A DNA stretch of 64,000 nt from Phytoseiulus persimilis (lineage: Eukaryota > Arthropoda > Arachnida > Mesostigmata > Phytoseiidae), in NCBI GenBank assembly GCA_037576195.1, contig CM075101.1:36518001-36582000 (forward strand), written 5' to 3'. A model generated the notes under the pieces. That model worked only from the letters and a program-made list of their open reading frames with translations. It had not been told where the DNA came from and did no database searches. Shown here in pieces: positions 11,949-25,039 of this stretch; position 1 is the stretch's first letter; every line of letters starts with the position of its first letter. The translations under genes and the position numbers were made by a program.

Positions 11949-14527
11949 CTAGATATCACAAATATCCACCTTGTGCATGGTGGGAGCGAACTGCCTGCTT
12001 AAGCTTTGCCTTCGTTTGAGACTCCGTAGATCTTGTATACTCTCGTAGATCGCGTACGCGTTCTCGGAGCTCTTCTCCGACCTGGGGATGGTTGAGTACG
12101 GCGTCGAATTGACGCTTTTCTTCCGCGCCGTATGCCGTGAGTAGGTTGCGTATGGATTCATCTGGTAGGCGTTATATTGATTCATTTTCATGGTCATTCC
12201 AGGCAGCCCCCCACCACCAGGAATGTTTGTGAAGCAGAAATCGTAGTCTGCATTGACAGGAGGTGGTGGAGGTTGGCTCTTCTTTGCGTACATATAAAAG
12301 GCCGAAGCAAACACGATCGCAATGATCACCATCAAAAGGCAGACTAGCGGAACAACGGCGTAGAGAACTTCACGCTCCGTGACGCGATCTGAACCTCCTC
12401 CCGAGGTCGTCTGGGGACTTCTGTTGGGGTCAGGTATACGGACACTGATGACGTCCGAGGGTTCGGTTTTACCCGAGTTCGTGTGACCGATCATGTAGAT
12501 CTGGTAGTATTCGTTCAAGTTCAACCCAGTCAGTTGATAAGTGTTTTGGTTCGCTCTGTCGATGAACGTCTCATCCCAATTGCTCTGTTCACCTTGTCTA
12601 CAGTAAATCGTGAAACTCGTGACTTTTGGGGAGGGCGACGACCACCGGAGTGTTGCAGACTGTCCGTCAAGCGATTTGAGGTGCAAATGTGGAGGTGCAA
12701 TGAAATCTCCGTCTTCGGTATAAAACGACATCTCCGAACTCGCCGGCGAGTATCCAACATCGTTGACTGCCTTCACAACTACTCCATACAGGGTGTTTTT
12801 CATGAGGCCGCGTAGCGTGTAGGTGCTTTGATCGGGTCCAACGGTATGGAACGAATAAGGTCTGTTGGAATCTTGACTGGCTGCTTTATAACCGACGAAG
12901 TAGCCGGTTAGACGCTCGGAGTTCCAGCCCGATTCAGGTGGAGGCGACCACGAGATGACAGCGTAATTCGGGCCCGAGGATATGACTTGTACATTCGATG
13001 GAGCGTCTGAGGGCTGTTCTTCTTTGCTCTTCACGGTAACTGTGCGGGACTGCTCAGAAGGCCCGACGTCGTTATGGGCGACGACATACAGTTGATACTG
13101 CGTCGCTGGATGCATTTTCGGGATCTGCACAGTACTGGATGAGCCAGGAACACTAATATTTAGCCTGGAATAAACATCACAATCGTTGAAATGCGTGGCG
13201 CTGGAACTCGATACCCGCATTCTCTCGGGAATTGATAACACCGACTACATCGGCTCTGTCCAGGGAGCGCGTTCGTCGTATTCAAAAAGCTCTCTCGAGT
13301 GATCCATATTCGCACAATTCATATGTCAGCATTTGTTTCGCATCATCTGATCGAATGTGTCAGAATTTCGCTTCGTCTGAGCGTCTGATCGGAAACTCGG
13401 GAAACCATGCATTCAATTCCGACCTAGAGCGCCTCTCGAAAAATGAGGAAGAAATGTTTCACTTACTTCGTCAGGTCCCTCCGCGACCAGTACCAGACGT
13501 CGTACCTGGTAACAACCACCCTTTTGGGAGGGGACCAAGTGAGACGTGCTCCCCGACTCCACACTCCTGACACTTCGAGACCCTCCGGGGTCTCGGGAGG
13601 CTCCCGAACCACGAGTCGCGCCTCGCTTTCGTCCTGTCCGAACGAATTCTTCGCGATACAAACATATCTACCGGCATGTTCGGCGTTTGCTTCACGAATT
13701 ACCAAGTTTGAGAAAAACTGTTCCATCTGCTTATCGTCGATGAGCATTTTGTCCGAAGAGCTCTCAGGTAATATCTGTCCGTCCTTCTTCCATTCGATGG
13801 AAATGGGGTGGTCCCCCGTGGCGGCGCAGGATATATTAGCCGTACCTCCACGCTCTACTTGAACAAGCGTTCGTGGAAGCTTGACTCGAGGTCTGACAAA
13901 GATGCGAACTGTGGCTTGTTTTAAGAGTGCGGAACCGATTCCGTTCGATGCTTCGCACGAAAACATGCCAGCGTCGATCTTCTTTGCTGAGCTGACAACT
14001 AGTGCGCCGTCGGCAGTGATGTCATAGCGGCCTCTACTCAGAACTTGATTCCCTTTCATCCAGCGATAGGTGGGCAGCGGGGAACCACCTGCGTGGCAAG
14101 GCAGTTTCAATACTTGGCCCTCTTCGACGTCCTGGTCGAACGGTTCCTGGAGCCAGAACGGGGCTACGTTCACCTGCAGTTTGCCTTGCACGGATGCTTT
14201 GCCGGCGATGTTCATTGCCTCGCATCTGTACTCGCCTGCGTCGCTCTCCGAGAGAGCTTTGAAAGTCACGGTCGAAGTATGCTCGGTCTGCGTTATAATC
14301 GTATTCGTGGTCGAGTATAACCGCACCCCGTTCTTCTGCCACTCGAACGCTAATGGCGGGTCTCCGATTGCGACGATGCACGTCAGTCTGTATTCAGTGT
14401 CCTTAACGAGATCGTCCGGTATGGCTAGCGGTGTCAATATAGGTGCTTTCACTGCTCCAACCGTGCGCACAGCGAGTAGCAGGAGAGGCCACATTTTCAC
14501 CGATGCTGGGAGTGCCGGTCGAGTCAT
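11949..14527 (-). CDS. Short Dscam-like receptor: 3 Ig, 3 FNIII, one membrane span
   Basis: Two exons, complement(join(11949-13200, 13467-14527)), give 770 residues. A hydrophobic leader (WPLLLLAVRTVGAV) follows the ATG at 14527; an in-frame ATG at 14494 is an alternative start. Ig1 (about 30-125), Ig2 (about 126-215) and Ig3 (about 216-320) each show the Cys, Trp and DAGxYxC-type pattern: DAGEYRC, DAGMFSC and HAGRYVC. Three fibronectin-III domains follow (about 322-620); the only intron splits the first. A single span, VVPLVCLLMVIIAIVFASAF, lies near 645-670. The cytoplasmic tail of about 100 residues begins with a KSQPPPPP run and has several tyrosines. This layout matches the shortened Dscam (sDscam) receptors described in chelicerates, which act in homophilic adhesion. 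Whether it belongs to that clade is inference; other L1/Dscam-like receptors are possible. Confidence 0.85.
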
Positions 14528-16317
14528 CTCGGCTATGATGCATACATTCACTTGCACTCTCGGAAGCACACTCTCACGCAAGAAACAATGGACAGATTTC
14601 ACTCCATGCGCTCTTCCATGTAGTCAGGCAGCGCGGAAGTGGCGACGACGGCGTCGTAGACTCCTCCGCTGACCAGTCGTCTAGGACTGCGCGCAAACAA
14701 AGCTGTCAGATGAGAGCGAGCTAGCGAGCGAGCGAACTGATAGAGCTACCCAAGACGAACCCCTAGGCAGCCATGTTGAGTTCCCACTCACCCAGCGGCT
14801 GCTGCTGCAGCTGGGTGAGTCACAGCCGATGGAGAGGAAGGGTGGGGAGGGAAGGAAAGAACGACTGCCCCAGTCCGAAGACGGCACATGCTCCCGTTGG
14901 GAAGGAGCCGGCTGCCGTGAAAACTCCCAACTTCTTCCAACGACGGTCCGCGTCCTCACCTCACCTTTATTGGAACCGTTCTCTGACTCGCTGTGTGCGG
15001 CGCATACGATCATCTGGGAATCGTTGCTCCGATTTTCATCATAGCTCGGCTCTGCCTAACGCGAAAGAACATCTCATCGAAGAGAATCCGAGCCCCGAGG
15101 AAATCTCGCATAAGCTCCCGTTCACTTACGTACGTATTTAGCGTACCAGGGTGAGCGCTGGCGTTCCTCCCGCCGGCCAGTGCGAAAGACTTTCACACAG
15201 CGCACGTCGACAGCAAAATCATTAAATAGCTCCTCCTGCAGAACGCCAATCAAGATTACGTCACGGGCCGTGGCTTTCATTGTCATCAGTTTCTGAAACA
15301 GATGCAGCCACTCATCCGCTCGGACACGGTCCCACCAGGAGCAAAAGCACAGAAAACGGAGGAAGACAAAGAAGAAAGATTCGGATTCATCGTGGGGTCA
15401 GACAAAAGTTTACTGTACAAGCCACACTCCTCCGACCGTGGGCAGCTCAGGTCTGCCCACCTCGAATGAGGACTATAATAACGGTTATATCGCTCCAGTG
15501 ACTTCCCATGAAAAGATCAGCGACAACCAGCATGTCCTCATCCAGACATTGAAGTCACAATGATCAGCAATGCAGAGACTACTGTGAAAGCCGTCTCATT
15601 TCTTCTTGCTCAGGGTGCGTTGCTTTTCGGCATGCTCGACGACGTGTTCGTTCACCTTGAGACCTTTTCGTCGACGAACCTGAAACGATCGCGGAGTTTT
15701 AATCATTGGCAAAGGTGCGACGGACGCTGCCGGTATTCACGGAACGCGCCTTTCGATGCAGCTCCCACATCTCTGAAAACATGCGCAGCCCGTCGTTTCA
15801 GTTCCCTCCACCGCTTATCCCGAAGACCTCTACTTCGTTGCTGTTTTACTGAGGCAGTGTTTTGCGTTCTCTAAGAGTATGTATGCGGCCTCGGAATCCA
15901 ACGGTGGTTTGCTTCTTTCCGGATAATGCGAGAGTTGATGCATATTTGTCTCCAGAAAGCCACTCATTTCCTATCCTCATGGACCTTGCACTCAGCTGCG
16001 TGAGCCCAGGAATCCATCAACATATGTTGCTACGGCGAAACCGTGGACAGGTCAACGGAACTGTCCTCGACTGATTCGTGACAGGGAGTCGTTTGTTCGA
16101 CGATTGTAGCGCGACATTGCTATCGGATGGAAGTAGATTACCTGTTCTCACAATAAGATGAATCGCATCTCAAAAGGAATCTAGCCATCAACAGATTGTT
16201 TTCGTATGTTGAAAGATGCTCCTGCCCAAATCACAATCGACCGGGGATCGACAGGTGTTTCACCAGCGGCCGAAATCACAAAACGGGGAATCTAGATTCC
16301 GTCCCTCTAATCGGCAA
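14528..16317. other. Gene-poor stretch upstream of the Dscam-like gene
   Basis: No coding signal recognised; no further Ig-like exon was found in any frame. The part next to the gene holds GAGC-rich short repeats (about 14715-14740) and an inverted repeat with 11-bp arms at 14786-14796 and 14810-14820. Confidence 0.5.
14786..14820. repeat. Short inverted repeat, 11-bp arms, 13-base loop
   Basis: The arm ACTCACCCAGC is followed after a CTG-rich loop by its exact reverse complement. It lies about 260 bases upstream of the Dscam-like start codon. The stem does not extend beyond 11 bp, too short for a typical microRNA precursor. Confidence 0.7.
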
Positions 16318-19300
16318 CTAACCGGGCAGTGGAAGTCCAGAACGTTTCCGCTCTTCCAGAATGTTTAGGGTGGGATTTCGGATCGAACGTGATCAAACAA
16401 GCCGAACCGGAGAAGTGACCTCCTTGAGGATGAATAATCGAAGCCGATGAATCGGAATGACGTTGGTGAGTGAATCACACAATCCAAAGATTCGGGTTCT
16501 GCGCAACTCGAAACCGCCAAATGATACCGCTTCTCTCCATAGAGCTTTTCAGCAAAAATCGAACCACTCAGCTCTGTCTCAAGATGAATTGGATGTCATC
16601 TTGAGCTGTGTGGCACACCCCAACTGATGATCTTTCCCGACAGCTTCGGATTGTTGTTCGTTAAATTCATGAAGATGGAAGAACTAACTGCCCCAGAAAC
16701 CCATCGGGTCTCAGCTCACGAAATATGCCCGAAACCCCCGGGAGAGCTCAGATCCCGCCCGCAAAACAAGCTTCCAAACTCACTGTGATACTCGTGCGTG
16801 TTACGCTCGTGATACTTTCGAGCCGGGAACTTACTCGATTCATGTAGTTCATCGCCCGGTTTTCCGAGTCGGCTTTCTCTCCGAAGTGCAGGAGCTCTTC
16901 CTCCGTCCGAGGAACCCAAAACGGATCCACGTCTATCACTTCCCAATGACTGAATATGAGTTGGGGCTGTGCGAGCCCACTGGTTTCCTTCCTCATTTCG
17001 TCAGCGAGCTGGAAACTTTCCACCACGGGAACCACAGCTGAGACCTCGAACGATGAACTACCTTCCACCAGATCACCTGCCACGATACGACCGTGTCTTC
17101 GGTTCACTACCGAATACATTTTTCTCAGGGCATCCGCAGTCACTTGGATATTGCACTCGTACATGGCAGCCATTAATCTCTGGGGCTGAGCCTGGAAGAG
17201 AAAAGCAGGTTTTCAATCGCTGCAACCTTTGTCGATCCCATCTCTGAAGAACCCACCCTTCACAAAAATCGCGCTCACCTGGAAAGCTTTCCGACAGCAG
17301 TCTTTCATCGTGGACATGATTTGTCCCGATAACGGCCCATAGGAGGTCAGCTTCTCTTCGGTGCTCATCAGCTTCCAATCAGAGACTCGGAAGGCAACCG
17401 CTCGCAAAGGCTCCTCGCAGAGAGGCCCAGCAGAAGTTGCCAGTTGGAATCCGAAGATAAGGTTGCTCTCGAAGGTTTGCACATCTCCCGAGCTTTTGTC
17501 AATGGTTTGCCAATAATTCAACTGCAACGATCGGAAACTCGATGATCGAAAACGCTAAATTGGATTGGACTCTGGATTCGTCGAGGTTTGGAAGCTACTC
17601 ACCGTTAGATCCTTGACGTCGTTGATGAGAACGTTCGGACCGCATTTTCTCGGGCCGAAACTCCAAATGCGGTCGAGATCGAAGTTCTTCCACTGCTCCA
17701 TTTCACTTTGGTCGAACGCTTCTTTCAATCTCAGTCGGAATTCCAGGATTTTCTGGCGGAGCTCGCTGTCGATGACAGATTTTTCTTCCCCTTCGGCTTT
17801 TTTAGCGAGGTCGAATGCTCTCAGTAAAGTGGCTTCCTTATCCAGCAAGAGCGCCACGCCTTCTGGGAGAGGTGAGGCCTTGACCGTCAGAGAACTCTGC
17901 CTCGATGGCGTGTATAAGGTCACACTTCCATCATCATTTATCGTCTTATCTTTATCGTTCTCATTCGAAGAGAGCCTGTTTGTTGTCAGGTCGATGATCT
18001 CATTGACCATGTCGATCTTCGGTGGCTCGACAACTGTCTCCCGGAATGGCACGATTGGAGCTGATACTGAGATGTCAATCTTCGCGAAACGTTCCCTGAG
18101 ATCCAGCAGACATCGCTCCAGGTGGACTTCGCCTGCCGTGACCAGGACGCGCTCTCCAGTTTCTTGAAGAATGACCTGCACGCAGGGATCTGCCTGGTTC
18201 AACAGTTTCATGCCGTGAACCAATTTGGGCATGTCCTGCAACTTCTTCGGTTCAAGGGCGACACGCAGGATGGGAACAACTGGGGATGTCATGTCTGTGA
18301 AAGGAGGACACAACGGGCTGCTACACAGCGTGGAGTATTTGGCAACATGGTGTTCAAGTGCTCCTCCTATGCCCAGGATGTTCCCGGCTGGTACTTCTTC
18401 AACGTCCGCCAATTCGCGTCCCATCATCAAAAAAAGCTTATCCACCGTGAGCTTGGTCACGTGCTCGTCTGCTTTCAAATCTTTCAAAACCAGCGTAGGA
18501 TCAACGGTGAGATCCGGATTCTGGAATGTGATTTTGGATGGTAGAAGTTATTTGACATCAGACAAATTCTTTCGGAGCTCTGTCCTGAATCACGAAACCC
18601 GAGCTTCGTGCATTCCCGATAAACACACCTTAGCTCTGAAATCCCGGGGATCGTGTTTTGGTCCCAGAACGTACAGTTCTGCGCCCCGCTTCACAGTCCC
18701 GCTGAAGATTCTGGCGAAGCCAATGAATGCTGTATCATCCTGCCCGTTCTCCTCCGATATGGATACACTGTCTTGCGGCAGAGGTTTATCAGCTCTTTCG
18801 ACAGGTGCATCGACTTCTGGAATCGAGGGTGAAAATTTTCATTTTTTCGTACATTCCCGGATGAACGAATCTGTTCAGGTCCTCTCTGTAATTTTCGCAA
18901 GTTCGCGAAGGACCTTCTCGTCAAAATAACTTACGAGGCTTTGTCTTATTCTGCAAGTCGATGTAAGCTTTCCGCGCCTCCTCTCTTCGTTTTGCCAACT
19001 CCTCGAAAGTGAGAAGTTCTGGTCGGTTCTCTGGCAGCTGCGAACGATCCACCGCGAACATCTTCGAAACGAAAATGATAGTGGGAGCTGTGGCAGACGG
19101 ATCTCCCTGTGTTAATGCTGAAACGATGGCTAAGCTAGTAAGAGATCAAGAGAAGTACAGCACAGCAAAGCGAGTTTCGTGAGGAGACCTCAGGAAGGGC
19201 GGTCAGCATGCTCAGCTAACCTTTTTTCAATTCTTCAACTTCCGGCGGTTGTTCTCCAAGCGTTTTCAGTAAGTGGTCGACTTTCGAACGCGGCATGGTC

Positions 19301-21080
19301 CTCGGCGACGGCAAGTTTGTCAACATCTGGAGGACCGCTTTCGAAACAGGTAACCACGAGCTCAGCATCGCCGAAACTTTTGCCCGGGGATCCGTTTGGC
19401 GAAGATCTCTGGCGAGCATTTTGATCCCGAGAGTGCCACACATCTTCTCCAGGGCTGCGTTATCTCTATGAGTGAATCTTTGGCACTTGAGAAAAATCTA
19501 ACGAAGATCCAGAGTCTTATGAATGGCTTCAATGAACCAGATCGGAGGAACTCACTTGCTGACGCACACAGTCTCATAAATATCGTAGATCCCTTGAAGC
19601 ACCAGTTGTGCGAATAATGGTTTCTTGGCCTTCGCCTGTGCGCCTTTCTGAATTTTCTTCGCTTTCATGTTCAGGTGAAAATCTCCCCATAGAGTTCTCC
19701 TCAGAACTTCCTGACGTACTCCTAGCTTTTTTGAGTAAATTCTGGCGAAATCGTCAATGGAGAATCCCCAACCATCAGTGGCTGACGTGAAAACGACGTT
19801 TCCTTGACAGGGGTCGAAATATAGGTCCTCGTCGTCGATATCATCGAGCCCAGCATCCCAGTCGAAAACCTGTTCCTGAAAAAGCGAAGAGAGCCAATGA
19901 GTTAACTGAGTCCCAGAGTTCGTCCTGAACTCGAGCAAGCGACCCACGATTCTTTCTCGGATGAAATTCCGACCAGGACAACCTCGACTTTGTGGTTGCT
20001 CGCTTCGGCTTCCTCTTGGATGAGGCTCATTTTCTGCAGGGCTGTTCTGGTGAACATTTCGCCTGTGACCGCGTTCACCTGCTCAAGGACCTGAGTCAAG
20101 TAAACGTAAGCGTCCAGAGGAGTCATCTTCTTTTCAACAATCAATCTATCGATTTTGTTCAACACCAGAACTGGGTGCAACTGCTCCCGGTAAGCCATTT
20201 CAAGAGCCACCTTGGTCTGGGCGCAAACACCTGTAAAACGATGGAAAGCGCGATTTGTTACATATTCGTTACGAGTCTCTCATGAGATTCATTGAGCCTG
20301 GAAACTGTTATCGAAGCTGAATTGTTCTTACCTTCAACAACATCGACAACAACTATCACAGAATCACAGAGTCGAATCGCTGTGGTGACTTCAGAAGTGA
20401 AATCAACGTGTCCCGGGGAGTCGATGAGATTTATGAGATAATTCCGATTCTCCGTTTCGAAGTGCAAACTGATGGCAGAAGATTTCATCGTGATGCCCCG
20501 TTCCTGCTCATCTGCACGCGAATCCATGTACCGCAGCTGTAGTTGAGGCAATGTTCTGATCTTCCTTGATTTCATTCCAAAACTACAGAGCTGGGAGTGC
20601 TCTCTTTCCGAAGACCTTAAAATAATTTTCTGACCTTTCCTGCCATCCTTTGAGATATTATTCCGTTGCTTGCCACCAACGAGTCCGCCAGAGTAGTTTT
20701 ACCTGAGATGTAGAGACTGTGAATATTCAAAATCTCAAAGAACGCAGCCTCCCAGCGAAAATTCATTAGGAAATAGATTATCATAATTTCCAAGCCAATT
20801 ATCATTCCTCCAAGACGAGAAAGATTAGAGATCGATGTTCATGAGGTTCCGTCACCGGGGTCGCAGTGCACTGACTCTTGATCCGCAGATGCCGGTAAGA
20901 CAGGCAAGGAAGAAGAGGGATGACGTTCGGCGATGGAATTCCATTGGGATCGTTCTATTCTTGAAATGCAGAGTGATACTCACCGTGATCGACGTGGGCA
21001 AGGATACAAACATTCCGAATATTTTCCGTATTTTTTTGGAGCTGTTCCAACAGCTGGACGGGGGTTCTCTGTCTCAACAT
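16318..21080 (-). CDS. EFL1: EFL1, elongation factor-like GTPase 1 (ribosome maturation)
   Basis: Twelve exons, complement(join(16318-16350, 16835-17191, 17279-17521, 17603-18520, 18629-18816, 18935-19102, 19221-19465, 19556-19875, 19983-20230, 20332-20536, 20635-20702, 20984-21080)), give 1029 residues (human 1120). The GTPase domain shows AHVDHGKTTL (G1), GIT in the switch, DSPGH (G3) and NKIDRL (G4). [15 protein letters not shown] and ARIYSKKLG are EFL1 markers. After the EFL1-specific insertion come the EF-2-like domains: [48 protein letters not shown] and [13 protein letters not shown]1 with SBDS releases eIF6 from pre-60S subunits. An in-frame TGA precedes the ATG at 21080. Exon 9's donor (19983) is one of several phase-0 choices. 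The last exon, [10 protein letters not shown], is tentative; read-through would instead stop at 16748. Confidence 0.93.
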
Positions 21081-24000
21081 GCCTGTGCCGGGTTTCTTTG
21101 TCCTCTTGGATTTAAACGATATCGTGAGACTTGGTCATCGGCGTTCAGGGGTATGCGTTGAACGAGAATGAGCTGTCAATAAGATTCGGCCAGGATCGCA
21201 GCTCCGCGCTCAACTTTCCTTGCTCAACGTTCGAAATCAGCACGAGCAAGATGAGCGAGGCCACTTGCGTTGATGAAGCAAAGCATCGCGTGTCCGTGTT
21301 GACATCAGTGTCTGGGATTATATGAGAGCGCGGTTTCGACGTCTGCCAGAGCTACACATGTGCAGCACTTGTGACTCACGGACTGTATGGGGAAGATGGG
21401 AGACGCGCGCAAGACGCTCTAGAACCGACAGAATTCTGAGCGTTCATATTCGAAGCCCATCGAGGAAGACATTCTCTTCTCGGATAGACCGCACCTCAAA
21501 CAAGATGTCTGTATGCAGGGCAGATCAGACATCACATACATCATCATGAATGAATTCATGATGGATTGGCGTTATCAGTGAGCAGTCATTAGGTACATTC
21601 TAGAGCTGGGATGAGGCCGAACGTCCACACGGGGCGTGTTCGAGATATTCAAGTAGTTTGGCATTCACGCGGGACCTTTCCATAAGCACCATCAACAGCT
21701 CCAAGAAGAACGTTAATTCAACCTCAGGTAGCCCGAAGAATTTTCGCTTCGTCCAGACAGGAATTGTCCCGAAATAGCTTGCGGGTGCCCTCCGACCCCA
21801 ACGCGCGATAGAATAACTCGCATAGAAAGGAATAACAGGATACTAGCGGGCTGCGTTGATTTTCGTCAGCCGGGAGAAAGATTGTGGGGATCTCAATCCG
21901 CCGCTGATCTGCACCAGGATTGAGTTTGGAGGTTGATTGAGTAAGAACTATTTCATGAATCGCGATGTTAGCGATCTCACTGGGGAGTCAACTGGGTTTG
22001 TCACAAAGAATTTGCCACCAAAGCCGGGACAAACGGGTCTAGCTGCAGCAAGCAGGGGCGCATCCAGGGCTGGATTTATCATGACGCTAGACTGGGCGCG
22101 GCAAAATTCCCAGACGCGGCGAAATCACGTATACTCGAGATCTCGGAGTCGGTAAGCTGTTGTAAGCGATATTAGCATCCAAAGTGTTGAAAAAAACTCC
22201 GCGAGTACATTCTTCCGGATTCTCCGAATGCAGACGAATGTCCCTCACTTCTCCAGTGAGGGTTTTCTTTACGCACGGAAATCGAAAGGAAACTTCCTCC
22301 CTCCTTGCCGGAGCTTTATTTGTGGGCGGCGGATTGATTTAGTATCTTGACGATGGGAATTCAGTATTTCTGGCCCCGATAATTGCCAAGCGAGCATTCG
22401 ACCGGTCCTCTACGTCCCCCGGCCGTTCTCTACGACAGCTCAATACTGCTGTGCCAGTTGCCCGAAGGACTCCGAGTTGAGCGGACGATGCTGTTATGTA
22501 ATTAATAGCACATCTGAGCGTTAGTTTTCCTGTCTCAATCGCGTGGAAGATTCCGTACGCTCGACCATGGCTGGAAGACGACTCAAAGGTTAAGCAATTC
22601 TCACCATCGAGTCTGAGATCGCCAGTTCAAGTCCACACAAAGATGCTATCAAAATGTTTCGTGATAATGAATTCAGACGCAGGGTGTGAGAATGCAACGC
22701 GCAAGCCGATACGCTGCATATTCCTGGCATCGCTGGATATCGAAATTCTCAACCTCGAATCGAAGGACTCATTTCCCTTCTTCTCTCGGGGACATGGCGG
22801 TAGTGTATTTCCGATCCGGCGGCGGTAATTCCTTCCAGCCTTGGGGCCGCGAATCCGTCGATCCGGCCCTCGACCCACCGAGCGGGGGGACAAGGAATGT
22901 GATAATGATGACGATCATGATGATCATCATCGTCGTGAGCTGTTCATGACGCGATCAACATGGTTTCCGAACCTGTGAGGATGCTCCTGATAAGGCTGAT
23001 TCTCTGCGGCATACCTTCATCAATCAAAGCAGGATATGATCCACCCTCCCCAATATGATCTGGGAGTTTTGTGAAGGGAGGGGTTCTGTGGAATGGCGAA
23101 ACTCAGGGTGATAAACCCGATCGATCGATCAAGGGCTCTCTGAAGAAAGTGCTCAAGAGCTCAGGGTTAGAGGCTTTCGCACATGTACTGGGTGACCGGC
23201 CCTGATTGAGATTTTGTCTCTTCTGCCATAATGTCCACAACTCGGCCCGAAATCTCATGTACCTCTGGATTCGGTAGACCAAGTGCCTAATCCAATTATC
23301 TGGCGCGATCGAGCTGTTCTCCAAGTTTGGAGTGGAACGACGGCGTTTTTCTGTCGGCGCAGATCCGCCCAACCATATTTCCTGGGGAGCAGGACGTCCA
23401 CTGAGATGTTTCCTGATACGCGCGCACAAACACTGCTGTGAGGTTTCGGAAAGGATTCGTTAGACACGAAAGCATGCGGGTTGAGAGAATCTGCCTGCGC
23501 TGCTTGACCTACGGGCCTATCGGTCGACTTCCGGCTCCAAGAGAGAAGTAAGTTCCGGGTTCGAAACAGCCAACCCTTATGTTCGATCCGACCGAAACTC
23601 ACTCCGATGTGGACTCCCTCGTTGCACTCCCCACTCCATGTCCGCCTCATTGTATTGAAAAGTGAAGTTGAAAGCTGGAACAGCTGAGAGGCGCTAAGTT
23701 CGTGTGCGAAACCACGACCCGTGCGGCTGTTTCCACCTTTGCTTCAACTCAGGGCTCTCGTTCAGTACGCTCCTAGATGCTCGCCATGGCTACGATACGA
23801 AAATTCTTCGACTTTCGAGCTATGGACCGCAGCCCGTCTACCGTGAGCCGAAAACATTCGCAGCGGGGCGACTCTATCACGGTCTCGAATGTTCGTGGAA
23901 ATGGATGATTCTGACTCGAGAATCGACTAAGCATCGCAATCCATTGCCCCCGGGTCGGGGGCGATTGGTTGCCAATTCGAGGACTTGATGGAATCAGAGA

Positions 24001-25039
24001 AACAGGCGAGTCGGGGTTCCGTCTTGTGAGTTTGGCACTCTGCATCGCGAGCCTCTCAAATATCTAGAGCCATAAGGAGCATCATCTTGAGCTCGAGTGT
24101 TTGCGAGCAGGGAGCTGTTTGTGTGTGAATGCACTTGCTCACATCGGGAGCGGCGCGTCGAACGCCGAGCGATGCGAGCCAGTTGATGCCAACGGGTCAG
24201 CTATTTGAGCGGTGTGGGAAACAATGATGGAATTCGTTCGCCGCAATACGAGTAGGATGGTTAGGTAAACAACTTTCTTCGATTCCCGTCATTCTCTCGC
24301 GCTACTGCTTCCCGAAGAAGTGTTTCTGCGCCTGAAATTCCAAGAATCCGTCACTACAATCAATAGTGACGTTTGTGTCTTTTCAATGGGTGATCCGTTT
24401 ATGTGTGAGCCGGCATTCGCAAATCGTTTTTCTACGCTCCATGTATCTCGTTCGAGAACTGCAAGGTCGATTCGACTACCCCGATGCCGCGGAAAAAGTA
24501 TCGAGTCAAGATCCTAGTGGTGTGCGTTTTCGGAACAAGAATATTGAGGCATTATCGTAGGAGACAGGTGTCAACAAATTAGTGTCCCATCAGAGAGCTC
24601 AACAACTGTTGCGAACGCATGTCATTATGGTGGCCTATGGGGCAGCGGATGTGAGAAGTGGTTATTGAAGGAACAAACAGGATGACAGTTCCGTTCGAGG
24701 AATTTCGGAAGTTGATGAACATTTACCGGAGCGGGAAAAGTACGTGCTCGAAAGCATAGGAGAATGCTCCGTAACCGACGATTGGTTCCAGGTGCGATTC
24801 GGATTAGTTGTATAGAATGGATGTTCTTCGTTTACATAACATGCCCGCACTGTATTCTTGAGTTGGGGAGGTTCAGTTCATCCGAAGGGCCGTCCGCTGC
24901 AGTAAATGGTTCGATGTAGCTCTGACTCATGGGGAAAACCAAAATCGGGAAAAATATATGGCCTGCTGATGCAGCGAATGAATCACACCTTCAGTCCAGT
25001 TTATACAGACTTTATACAGTGTTCATGTAACAGCACACG
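21081..25039. other. Gene-poor stretch, about 4 kb
   Basis: No gene family recognised on either strand; open frames are under 135 codons and overlap. It must hold the EFL1 promoter at the left end. Visible structure: a near-perfect 22-base palindrome at 21542-21563 and a GATGAT/ATCATC-rich patch at about 22903-22945. Confidence 0.5.
21542..21563. repeat. Palindrome, 10-bp arms, 2-base centre
   Basis: CATCATGAAT is followed after GA by its exact reverse complement. It lies in a gene-poor region; no role can be read from it. Confidence 0.75.
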
